A DNA stretch of 14,240 nt from Nitriliruptoraceae bacterium (GTDB lineage: Bacteria; Actinomycetota; Nitriliruptoria; Nitriliruptorales; Nitriliruptoraceae): NCBI GenBank assembly GCA_007120485.1, contig SKNP01000153.1:1-14240 (forward strand), in the 5' to 3' direction. Shown here piece by piece: positions 7,348 to 14,240 of this stretch. Numbering within the stretch: position 1 is the stretch's first letter; each line of letters begins with the position of its first letter. Under the pieces are notes generated by a model, which worked only from the letters and a program-made list of their open reading frames with translations, did not search any database and had not been told where the DNA came from. The position numbers and the translations under genes were made by a program.

Positions 7348-8703
7348 ATGGCCACCACGCTCGCGCTCGCCAGTTCACGCGTCGTCACACCTGAGGGGGA
7401 ACGCCCAGGGGTCGTGCTCGTCGCGGGCGACCGCATCGTCGACGTCGTCGCCCCTGCCGATGCCCCCGCCGACACGGCGACCGACCACGAGGACCTCGGC
7501 GACCAGGTGATCATGCCGGGGTTCGTCGACAGCCACGTGCACGTCAACGATCCCGGTCGGGCGCACTGGGAGGGCTTCGACACCGCGACCCGAGCCGCGG
7601 CGCTGGGCGGGATCACGACCGTCGTCGACATGCCCTTGAACTGCCTGCCGCCGACCACGACCGTCGAGTCGTTGGATCGCAAGCTCGCGGCGGTCCACGG
7701 GCGCACGCACGTGGACGTCGCCTTCTGGGGTGGCGTGGTACCCGGCAGCGAGGAGCACCTCGACGGACTGGCCGCCGCCGGCGTGCTCGGCTTCAAGGCG
7801 TTCACCTGCGACAGCGGGGTGCCGGAGTACGGCTCGTTCGCCCCGTCGGCCGCCGCCGGGCTCCTCGCCCGGACCGCCGCGTTGGGCGTACCGCTGATCG
7901 TGCACGCCGAGGACCCCGCGGCGCTCGCGACCGCGCCGGCCGACGCCGACCCACGGCGCTACCGCACCTGGCTCGACACCCGGCCGGCCGACGCCGAGGT
8001 GGCCGCCATCACCACCCTGCTCGACGGGGTGCGTGCGACCGGCGGTCGCCTGCACGTGCTGCACCTGTCGGCGGCGGATGCGCTCGCGCCGCTCGCCGAC
8101 GCCCGGCGGGCCGGCCTACCGGTCACGGTCGAGACGTGTCCGCACTACCTGACCTTGACGGCGGAGGACGTCGCCGACGGTGCCACCGACCACAAGTGCG
8201 CCCCACCGATCCGCGATCGCGCGAACCAGGACCGGCTGTGGGAGGCGTTGGCCGACGGCACGATCGATGGGGTCGTCAGCGACCACTCGCCCGCACCGGC
8301 GGAGGACAAGGGGCTGGCCACCGGGGACTTCCTGGGCGCCTGGGGTGGGATCGCCTCGCTGCAACTCGGCTTCCCGGTGCTCTGGAGCGCGGCCCGCAGA
8401 CGCGGGTTCGGGCTGAGCGACGTCGCCCGGTGGCTCGCATCCGGGCCGGCCCGGATCGCCGGGCTGCGCCGCAAGGGCGCGATCGTCCCGGGCGCCGACG
8501 CGGACCTGATCGTGGTCGACCCGGACGACACCTGGACGGTGGACGCGGCCGCCCTCGCACACCGGCACCCGATCACCCCCTACGACGGCCGTCGGTTGAC
8601 GGGGACGGTGCGGCGCACCTACCTACGCGGTCGCTGCATCGCGCGCGACGGAGCGCTGCTGCAGCCAGCGACCGGCCAGCCACGACGAAGGGACGAAGTG
8701 TGA
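7348..8703 (+). CDS. allB: Allantoinase
   Basis: Metal-dependent amidohydrolase opening the allantoin hydantoin ring to allantoate. The 451 residues are standard length. Binuclear-centre residues are in place: DSHVHVNDPGR (His63, His65), LGFKAF with the carboxylated Lys150, VHAED (His186), LHLSAAD (His239) and SDHSPAP (Asp312). The proline-asparagine-containing MPLNCLPPTT segment near 95-104 is typical of allantoinases rather than dihydropyrimidinases. The ATG at 7348 is preferred over an upstream GTG at 7309 because GAGGG lies at 7336-7340 and the extra 13 residues look non-homologous. It heads the rightward operon; its TGA overlaps the GTG of the next gene (8700-8703). It acts between the two enzymes fused in that next gene. 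Confidence 0.95.
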   Translation: MATTLALASSRVVTPEGERPGVVLVAGDRIVDVVAPADAPADTATDHEDLGDQVIMPGFVDSHVHVNDPGRAHWEGFDTATRAAALGGITTVVDMPLNCLPPTTTVESLDRKLAAVHGRTHVDVAFWGGVVPGSEEHLDGLAAAGVLGFKAFTCDSGVPEYGSFAPSAAAGLLARTAALGVPLIVHAEDPAALATAPADADPRRYRTWLDTRPADAEVAAITTLLDGVRATGGRLHVLHLSAADALAPLADARRAGLPVTVETCPHYLTLTAEDVADGATDHKCAPPIRDRANQDRLWEALADGTIDGVVSDHSPAPAEDKGLATGDFLGAWGGIASLQLGFPVLWSAARRRGFGLSDVARWLASGPARIAGLRRKGAIVPGADADLIVVDPDDTWTVDAAALAHRHPITPYDGRRLTGTVRRTYLRGRCIARDGALLQPATGQPRRRDEV

Positions 8704-10196
8704 GCCATCCGGAGGAGACCCGCTTCTCCGCGCAGATCGACCTGGCAGCGCGGCGGCTCGGCGGCATGGTCCTGGAGGCGACGGACGAGTTCTTCGCACC
8801 GAAGGAGAACCTGCTCGAGCCGGCACCCCCGGTGTTCGACATCAGCAGCTACGGCGACCGCGGCAAGGTGATGGACGGCTGGGAGACCCGGCGCCGGCGC
8901 GGCGAGGGGTGCGACGTGGCCGTCGTCCGCCTGGGCGTCGCCGGGGTGATCGAGCAGGCGGTCGTGGACACGACGCACTTCCGGGGCAACGCCCCGGCGT
9001 CCTGTTGGCTGGAGGGCGCCGACACCGGCGGCCCGCCCCCGGACGGATCGACGTCGTGGTTCCCGCTGCTCGGCGACACGCCGGTGCAACCCCACGAGCG
9101 GCAGGTCCTCGGCACCGAACGGGCCGTGCGCGTCACCCACGTGCGGTTCGGCATCGTCCCCGACGGTGGCGTCGCCCGGCTGCGGCTGCTCGGCCGTGCC
9201 CTGCCTGACCTGTGGACGGAGGCCGACCCGAACGGTCGGCTCGACCTCGCCGCCGCGGTCAACGGCGGCCGGGCGGTGGCGTGCTCCGACGAGTTCTTCT
9301 CCTCCCCGCACAACCTGTTGATGGTCGGCGACGCCAAGGAGATGTCCGACGGGTGGGAGACCCGGCGACGCCGCGGGCCCGGCGAGGACTGGGCGATCAT
9401 CGAGCTGGCGACGACCGCGGCGCTCGACCGCATCGAGTTGGAGACGACCAACTTCAAGGGCAACTACCCCGACCGTTGCATCGTGGAGGGGGTCCACGCC
9501 CCCGGCACGCACGCCGCCGAGCTGTCGTCGGACCGTTGGGAGGAGCTCGTCCCGGCGACCGCGATGCAGCCGCACGCACGGCACCGGTTCGAGGTGGCGT
9601 CTGACGGGCCCGTCTCCCACCTCAAGCTCCGGGTGCTACCGGACGGTGGCGTCGCCCGCCTGCGGGCGTACGGCACGGTGGATGACGACGGCTGGCGGCG
9701 CTACGGCCTCGCTCGGCTCAACGTGGTGGATCGGACGCGGGCGGAGGCGGATCTGCTCGCCTGCTGCGGTTCCACCGTTTGGGCGGAGCAGGTCGCCGAC
9801 CGGCGCCCGTTCAGCGACGCGACGGAACTGCTCGAGGTTGCGGATGCGGTGTGGGCCGACCTCGACGCGGACGATCACCTGGAAGCGTTCGCGGCCCACC
9901 CCCGGATCGGTGAGCGCTCGGGCGCGCGGTGGTCGAGCCAGGAGCAGGCCGGGACGGCATCGGCGGAGCAGACGACGCTCGCTGACCTCGCGGATGGCAA
10001 CCGTGCCTACGAGGAGCGTTTCGACCACGTGTTCCTGATCTGTGCCACCGGCCTGTCGGCGGAGCAGATGCTGACGTCACTGCGGACACGGATGGACAAC
10101 GATCCGGAGACCGAGCGGCGCGTCGCTGCGGAGGAGCAGCGCAAGATCACCCACCTGCGGCTGGACAAGCTGCTGCGCGACGGCGGCGCCGGCTGA
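8700..10196 (+). CDS. Allantoicase fused to OHCU decarboxylase
   Basis: A 498-residue two-enzyme fusion. Residues 20-165 and 185-326 are the two repeats of allantoicase, each with a DEFF...NLL segment (29-39, 197-207), DGWETRRRRG (59-68, 217-226), a TTxFxGN segment (91-97, 249-255) and PDGGVARLR (154-162, 314-322). Residues about 335-495 are OHCU decarboxylase, with HPRIGER (catalytic His400), SSQEQAGT (Glu415), RAYEERF...FLICATG and RMDNDPETERR (Arg464, Asn467). The decarboxylase yields S-allantoin; allantoicase cleaves allantoate to ureidoglycolate and urea. These steps are not consecutive, since AllB acts between them. The GTG start at 8700 overlaps the allB stop as GTGA. No separate uraD or alc gene is seen. 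Confidence 0.94.
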   Translation: MSHPEETRFSAQIDLAARRLGGMVLEATDEFFAPKENLLEPAPPVFDISSYGDRGKVMDGWETRRRRGEGCDVAVVRLGVAGVIEQAVVDTTHFRGNAPASCWLEGADTGGPPPDGSTSWFPLLGDTPVQPHERQVLGTERAVRVTHVRFGIVPDGGVARLRLLGRALPDLWTEADPNGRLDLAAAVNGGRAVACSDEFFSSPHNLLMVGDAKEMSDGWETRRRRGPGEDWAIIELATTAALDRIELETTNFKGNYPDRCIVEGVHAPGTHAAELSSDRWEELVPATAMQPHARHRFEVASDGPVSHLKLRVLPDGGVARLRAYGTVDDDGWRRYGLARLNVVDRTRAEADLLACCGSTVWAEQVADRRPFSDATELLEVADAVWADLDADDHLEAFAAHPRIGERSGARWSSQEQAGTASAEQTTLADLADGNRAYEERFDHVFLICATGLSAEQMLTSLRTRMDNDPETERRVAAEEQRKITHLRLDKLLRDGGAG

Positions 10197-10225
10197 CCCT
10201 GACCACCTCGACGAGGAGCACCACC

Positions 10226-10561
<336 letters not shown>

Positions 10562-10566
10562 GCCCC

Positions 10567-11844
10567 GTGGAACCACGAAGCAACCCCGCGACCGTGGAGC
10601 GGCTGCTCGCCGGCGTCGATGCCGCCGAGGACCGCTACCGCACCGGATGGCCAGGAGCGCCGGAGACACGTCAGCCGGTGCAGGTGCTGTACGTCCCGGC
10701 CGACCGGATCACCGCCGAGCTGCCGACGACCCTCGGGGCGGAGGCCGGGCGGCTGCTCGATGCCCACGCACCGGACGCGCGCACGTTCGCTCGGGCGATA
10801 GGCATCGAGGTGGGTCCGTTGGCCGAGGACGTCCGACAACGGGTCGCGGTCAAGCTCGCCACCGAGCCGATCGAGGACCTGCGGGTCGACCTCGAGGACG
10901 GCTACCTCGGTCGCAGCGAGGAGCAGGAAGCGCTCGACGCGGTCGCGGCGGCACGGGCGGTCGCGGGATGGATCACCGACGGGACCGCCCCGCCGTTCGT
11001 CGGGTTGCGCGTCAAGTCGTTCAGCGACGGTCTGGCCTGGCGCAGCGTGGCGACGCTCGACCGGTTCGTCGGCACGCTGTTGGAGGAGCTCGGGGAGCTG
11101 CCGGCCGGCTTCGTGGTCACGTTCCCCAAGATCGTCTCCGTGGCGCACGTCGCGGCGTTCGTGGAGGTGCTCGACCATCTCGAGGACGTCCATGACCTTC
11201 CCCGCGGGCGGCTGCGTTTCGAGGTGCAGATCGAGACGACCCCGTCGGTGCTCGGCCCGGAGGGCCGGGTCGAGCTGCGGGCGATCCGCGAGGCCGGTGC
11301 CGGTCGGGTCTGCGCCGCGCACCTGGGCGTCTACGACTACACCGCCGGGCTCGGGCTGCCGCCGGGGGAGCAGCGGCTGGAGCACCCGGCCTGTGACTTC
11401 GTGCGCCACCTGCTGCAGGTCACGTTCGCGGGCACGGAGGTGCGACTGTCCGACGGCTCCAACAACGCCGTGCCGACCGCCGACACGCGCGAGGAGCTCC
11501 ACCGGGTGTGGTCACGCCACGCCACGTCGGTGCGTCACTCCCTGGCGCACGGCTACGTCCAAGGCTGGGATCTGCACGTCAGCCATCTGGTCAGCCGGTA
11601 CGCGACCGTCTTCGCCGACCTGCGCCAGGGCCTCGACGACACGTTCGACCGCTTGCAGCGGTGGTACGCCGACGACCACACCGGCGGCGTGATGGACGAG
11701 CCGGCGACGATCCGCCAGCTCGAGGCGAAGGTCCAGCGCGCCGTGGACGCCGGTGCCTGCGACCCCGATGAAGTGGCCGCCGCGACGGGCCGGCGCACCA
11801 CGCCGCGGCCCGCGACGCTCTGGTCGGGCGAACCGCGGCGATGA
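10567..11844 (+). CDS. HpcH/HpaI (CitE-like) aldolase family protein, function unassigned
   Basis: A 425-residue protein with the layout of the HpcH/HpaI aldolase / citrate lyase beta superfamily: DLRVDLEDGY (104-113), GLRVKSF (146-152), VTFPKI (184-189), FEVQIETTPSVLG with the likely metal-binding Glu223, and AHLGVYDYTAGLGLP with the likely metal-binding Asp257. It is longer than typical CitE proteins, with an extra C-terminal helical region (about 305-425). I believe it matches a family annotated only as DUF6986. GTG at 10567 has GGGAG upstream and starts 5 nt after uraH, so it is co-transcribed with allantoin-degrading genes. Candidate roles are the missing ureidoglycolate cleavage or a glyoxylate/malyl-type condensation; both are inference from fold and position. 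Confidence 0.85.
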   Translation: MEPRSNPATVERLLAGVDAAEDRYRTGWPGAPETRQPVQVLYVPADRITAELPTTLGAEAGRLLDAHAPDARTFARAIGIEVGPLAEDVRQRVAVKLATEPIEDLRVDLEDGYLGRSEEQEALDAVAAARAVAGWITDGTAPPFVGLRVKSFSDGLAWRSVATLDRFVGTLLEELGELPAGFVVTFPKIVSVAHVAAFVEVLDHLEDVHDLPRGRLRFEVQIETTPSVLGPEGRVELRAIREAGAGRVCAAHLGVYDYTAGLGLPPGEQRLEHPACDFVRHLLQVTFAGTEVRLSDGSNNAVPTADTREELHRVWSRHATSVRHSLAHGYVQGWDLHVSHLVSRYATVFADLRQGLDDTFDRLQRWYADDHTGGVMDEPATIRQLEAKVQRAVDAGACDPDEVAAATGRRTTPRPATLWSGEPRR

Positions 11845-11890
11845 GGCCGCGGGCGTCCGACGGGCTCGAACCCGCACGCGACGATGCTGG

Positions 11891-12145
11891 TCAGGCGAGC
11901 GCGGCGATCGCTCCGACGGCGGCCGCGAGCGCGAAGAACTGTGCGACCGAGACCAGCAGCAGGTCCTTGCGCCAGGCGGCCATGAGACGGCTCGCCTGCG
12001 CCTCGAGCGCACGGTCAAGTGCGGTGTCGAGGTAGTCCTCGGTCACGGCCCCATCGACCCGATCGAGGACGACGTTCGCATGAGCCACGCCGATGTCCTC
12101 CTGCAGGCGGTGGTGCCACGCCCGCATCGCTTGATGCTCCGACAT
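11891..12145 (-). CDS. Small protein with a C-terminal membrane segment, hypothetical
   Basis: An 84-residue protein I do not recognise. Residues 1-60 are charged and probably helical, with HHRLQEDIGVAHANVV and YLDTALDRALEAQASRLM; residues 61-84 (DLLLVSVAQFFALAAAVGAIAALA) form one hydrophobic segment ending at the C terminus, as in a tail-anchored protein with its N terminus in the cytoplasm. The start is supported by GAGGTG at 12153-12158, seven bases before ATG 12145. It is transcribed toward the aldolase gene (46-bp convergent gap) and away from ureA. The acidic-His-rich N-terminal half might suggest a metal link with urease, but that is speculation. Confidence 0.65.
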   Translation of the reverse strand: MSEHQAMRAWHHRLQEDIGVAHANVVLDRVDGAVTEDYLDTALDRALEAQASRLMAAWRKDLLLVSVAQFFALAAAVGAIAALA

Positions 12146-12173
12146 GATGCAGCACCTCGAGGTCGACGGCAAT

Positions 12174-12187
12174 GGTCGGACCCGACC
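12174..12187. repeat. 6-bp inverted repeat in the ureA divergent region
   Basis: GGTCGG and CCGACC are separated by two bases, forming a 14-bp interrupted palindrome 29 bp upstream of the small membrane-protein gene start on its side of the divergent interval (12146-12352). It could be an operator or a chance match in GC-rich DNA. The same interval also holds the 8-bp palindrome ACACGTGT at 12272-12279. I see no clear -35/-10 pair for either flanking gene. Confidence 0.35.
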
Positions 12188-12309
12188 GTAGAGCGGCGTG
12201 TCCCGCCCGCTGGTCGGCCGTCCACAGCCCGGCGCCGGTTGCTCGGGCGGCCCGCACGACATCCGTTCGTAACACGTGTCGGCCAGACTCGTCGCCGTCG
12301 GTCGCGGCT

Positions 12310-12323
12310 GCGGGGATCCCCGC
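12310..12323. promoter_or_regulatory. Perfect 14-bp palindrome upstream of ureA
   Basis: GCGGGGATCCCCGC is a perfect, gapless 14-bp palindrome ending 29 bp before the ureA ATG. Its position fits a dimeric regulator site over the promoter or leader of the urease operon. No family-specific consensus is recognised, and it cannot form a stable hairpin without losing central pairs. Confidence 0.4.
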
Positions 12324-12352
12324 CGCCGCACGAGTGGATGGCGGAGCACGCG

Positions 12353-12655
12353 ATGCGTCTGACGACCCCGGAGTTCGAGGGCTTGCTCGTCCACGTCGCC
12401 GCGGACGTGGCGACCAAGCGGCGTGAGCGCGGCCTGAAGCTCAACCACCCGGAGGCGGTGGCGATCCTCACGGCGTTCGTGCTTGAAGGTGCCCGTGACG
12501 GCCGCACCGTCGCCGAGTTGATGGAGGCCGGCCGTGAGGTCCTCACCCGCGACGACGTCATGGACGGGGTCGCCGAGCTGGTCGGCGAGGTGCAGGTCGA
12601 GGCCACGTTCCCCGACGGCACCAAGCTGGTCACGTTGCACGACCCGATCTCGTGA
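12353..12655 (+). CDS. ureA: Urease gamma subunit
   Basis: Smallest structural subunit of the nickel enzyme urease, which hydrolyses urea to ammonia and CO2. Exactly 100 residues, as usual, with the family pattern MRLT near the start, then AADVATKRRERGLKLNHPEAVA, EGARDGRTVAELM, GREVLTRDDVMDGV and the C-terminal VEATFPDGTKLVTLHDPI. The ATG at 12353 is chosen because the family begins with MxLTPxE and GGAG lies at 12342-12345; an in-frame ATG at 12338 would add five residues. It opens the urease operon, which consumes the urea released by the allantoicase step. Divergent from the small membrane-protein gene. Confidence 0.97.
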   Translation: MRLTTPEFEGLLVHVAADVATKRRERGLKLNHPEAVAILTAFVLEGARDGRTVAELMEAGREVLTRDDVMDGVAELVGEVQVEATFPDGTKLVTLHDPIS

Positions 12656-12686
12656 GTGGGTTCACCGCGCGGCGTCGACCGTCCCC

Positions 12687-12725
12687 GTACCGACCCACCT
12701 CCAGCGTCGGTACCACCGAGGAGGT
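12687..12725 (+). promoter_or_regulatory. Hairpin and possible pseudoknot masking the ureB ribosome-binding site
   Basis: In the 75-nt ureA-ureB gap an 8-bp perfect stem pairs GTACCGAC (12687-12694) with GTCGGTAC (12706-12713) around an 11-nt loop. The loop contains ACCTCC (12697-12702), the exact complement of the ureB Shine-Dalgarno GGAGGT (12720-12725). Loop-to-SD pairing would make an H-type pseudoknot that hides the ribosome-binding site; alternatively the loop simply mimics the anti-SD of 16S rRNA. Both elements are read directly from the sequence; the regulatory effect is inference. Confidence 0.45.
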
Positions 12726-12730
12726 CACCG

Positions 12731-13081
12731 ATGGAGCCAGGTGAGGTTCGCCATGCCGACGCGCCGGTGCGTTGGATCCCCGATCGCCCGACCGAGACCC
12801 TTCGGGTCGTCAACACCGGCGATCGCCCCATCCAGGTGGGATCCCACTTCCACCTCGCCGAAGCGAACCCGGCGCTGGAACTCGACCGGGATTCGGCGTA
12901 CGGCTGCCGGCTGGCGATCGCCGCCGGGACCTCCGTTCGGTTCGAACCCGGGATCGCCCAGGACGTCGAGGTGGTCGCGTTCGGTGGTGGTCGGATCGTG
13001 GCGGGCTTCCGGGGCGACGTCGGTGGACCGCTCGCGACCGGACGCATCGCCGACGCGGACACCGACGAACCGGAGCGTTGA
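12731..13081 (+). CDS. ureB: Urease beta subunit
   Basis: Structural beta subunit of urease. The 116-residue form starts MEPGEV and contains the family segments ETLRVVNTGDRPIQVGSHFH, LAEANPALELDR, YGCRLAIAAGTSVRFEPG and the glycine-rich VVAFGGGRIVAGFRGDVGGPL. Starting at ATG 12731 is supported by GAGGAGGT at 12718-12725 and by the family's usual N terminus; an in-frame GTG at 12656 directly after the ureA stop would add 25 non-homologous residues. The 75-nt gap to ureA is unusually long for this operon and holds a perfect hairpin. The stop is two bases before the ureC ATG. Confidence 0.96.
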   Translation: MEPGEVRHADAPVRWIPDRPTETLRVVNTGDRPIQVGSHFHLAEANPALELDRDSAYGCRLAIAAGTSVRFEPGIAQDVEVVAFGGGRIVAGFRGDVGGPLATGRIADADTDEPER

Positions 13082-13083
13082 CG

Positions 13084-14240
13084 ATGCCGACGTCTGATCG
13101 AGCGCGCTACACCTCGCTGTTCGGCCCGACCGTCGGCGACCGCATCCGGCTCGCAGACACCGACCTGTGGGTGGAGATCACCGAGGACCGCGCAGCGGGT
13201 GGTGACGAGGTCGTGTTCGGCGGCGGCAAGGTGATCCGCGAGTCGATGGGGCAGGCCACCGTGGGCCGCGGGACGGACGTGCCCGACACGGTCATCACGG
13301 GTGCGGTCGTGATCGACCACTGGGGGATCGTCAAGGCCGACGTCGGCATCCGGGACGGCCGCATCACCGCGCTGGGCAAGGCCGGCAACCCGGACACGAT
13401 GGATGGCGTCCACCGCGACCTGGTGATCGGTCCGTCGACGGAGGTCATCGCCGGCAACGGCAAGCTGCTGACCGCCGGCGCGGTCGACGTGCACGTCCAT
13501 CTCACCGCGCCGCAGCTGCTGGACGTGGCGCTGAGCACGGGTATCACCACGATCGTCGGCGGCGGCACGGGCCCGGCGGAGGGGACCAAGGCCACCACGG
13601 TGACCCCGGGAGCGTTCCACCTGGGCGCCATGCTGCAGGCGCTGGACCACTGGCCGATGAACGTCGCGCTGCTCGCCAAGGGCAACACCGTCTCGCACGT
13701 GGCACTCGAGGAGCAGTTGGTCGCCGGTGCGTCCGGGTTCAAGCTGCACGAGGACTGGGGGACCACCCCCGCAGCGATCGATGCGTGCCTGACGGTCGCC
13801 GACCAGCACGGGGTGCAGGTCGCGATCCACACCGACACGCTCAACGAGGCCGGCTACGTCGAGTCCACGCTGGACGCGATCGCCGGCCGGTCGATCCACA
13901 CCTTCCACACCGAGGGGGCCGGCGGCGGACACGCCCCCGACATCATGACGGTCGCCGCGTTCGATCACGTGCTGCCGAGTTCCACCAACCCGACCCGGCC
14001 GCACACCGTCAACACCGTGGACGAGCACCTCGACATGCTCATGGTGTGCCACCACCTCAACCCGAGCGTGCCCGAGGACCTCGCGTTCGCGGAGTCACGG
14101 ATCCGACCCTCGACCATCGCCGCCGAGGACCTGCTGCACGACCTGGGTGCGATCTCGATGATCGGGTCGGACAGCCAGGCGATGGGGCGCATCGGCGAGG
14201 TGATCGCGCGTACCTGGCAGACCGCGCACGTCGCCAAGCG
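13084..14240 (+). CDS. ureC: Urease alpha subunit (3' end outside the window)
   Basis: Catalytic subunit with the binuclear nickel centre. About 385 of roughly 570 residues are present; the frame is open to the right edge. All active-site residues that should fall here are present: DVHVH (His137, His139), GFKLHED (carbamylated Lys220, His222), IHTDTLNE (His249), FHTEGAGGGH (His275), MVCHHL with the flap Cys322 and His323, and SDSQAMGR (Asp363). The numbering runs three ahead of the Klebsiella enzyme. The first metal motif reads AGAVDVHVHLTAPQ instead of the usual GGIDTHIHFICPQ, a mild divergence that keeps both ligands. ATG 13084 lies two bases after ureB; accessory genes would be expected to the right. 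Confidence 0.97.
   Translation, partial: MPTSDRARYTSLFGPTVGDRIRLADTDLWVEITEDRAAGGDEVVFGGGKVIRESMGQATVGRGTDVPDTVITGAVVIDHWGIVKADVGIRDGRITALGKAGNPDTMDGVHRDLVIGPSTEVIAGNGKLLTAGAVDVHVHLTAPQLLDVALSTGITTIVGGGTGPAEGTKATTVTPGAFHLGAMLQALDHWPMNVALLAKGNTVSHVALEEQLVAGASGFKLHEDWGTTPAAIDACLTVADQHGVQVAIHTDTLNEAGYVESTLDAIAGRSIHTFHTEGAGGGHAPDIMTVAAFDHVLPSSTNPTRPHTVNTVDEHLDMLMVCHHLNPSVPEDLAFAESRIRPSTIAAEDLLHDLGAISMIGSDSQAMGRIGEVIARTWQTAHVAK

Noticed and set aside
11849..11875. Minus-strand GGGTTCGAGCCC in the gap between the aldolase and small membrane-protein genes resembles a tRNA T-arm or a tRNA-end attachment site; the inner CGGG-N6-CCCG could also be a terminator.
   Set aside because: The T-stem cannot form five pairs with a seven-base loop, no acceptor, anticodon or D-arm is present, and no integrase is nearby. 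As a terminator the stem is only 4 bp and has no T-tract.
12043..14055. Minus-strand open frame of 670 codons opposite urease genes.
   Set aside because: Antisense to ureA, ureB and ureC, all of which retain family motifs and active-site residues; the antisense product has no coherent domain.

Overview
This window is a purine-catabolism island from a very GC-rich, Actinomycetota-like bacterium. The basis is codon use, GTG starts and protein character; no rRNA or taxonomic marker is present, so lineage is inferred. Nearly every gene falls on one route: xanthine/hypoxanthine -> urate -> 5-hydroxyisourate -> OHCU -> allantoin -> allantoate -> ureidoglycolate + urea -> glyoxylate -> malate, with urea split by urease.

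Layout. (1) 44-919 (+): urate oxidase, probably the last gene of an operon that starts left of the window, because a reading frame ends inside its start codon. (2) 920-1022: convergent interval with three 22-bp tandem repeats. (3) 7119 to 1023 (-): a tight six-gene operon, in transcription order pucC (FAD subunit), pucE (2Fe-2S subunit), pucD (molybdenum subunit) of xanthine dehydrogenase, a small thiamine-binding/YkoF-type protein, an HTH regulator, and malate synthase (aceB). Several junctions are 4-base ATGA overlaps. (4) 7120-7347: divergent control region with two oppositely oriented copies of a GTTGAC-N5-GTTGAY motif. (5) 7348-11844 (+): allantoinase (allB), an allantoicase-OHCU decarboxylase fusion, HIU hydrolase (uraH), and an HpcH/HpaI-like aldolase of unassigned function. 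(6) 12145-11891 (-): an 84-residue protein with a C-terminal membrane segment. (7) 12353 to the right edge (+): ureA, ureB and a ureC cut by the window end.

How it works together. Ring oxidation and opening, the two urea-releasing steps, urea hydrolysis and glyoxylate assimilation are all encoded in about 14 kb. The one missing activity is a recognisable ureidoglycolate lyase. The aldolase-fold protein at the end of the allantoin operon sits exactly where that step, or a glyoxylate-consuming step, would be expected. No permease, XdhC-type cofactor-insertion factor, or urease accessory gene lies within the window. The most notable points are the step-skipping fusion, the orphan aldolase, the YkoF-like protein coupled to a regulator inside the xanthine dehydrogenase operon, the paired operator-like motif, and a possible Shine-Dalgarno-masking pseudoknot ahead of ureB.
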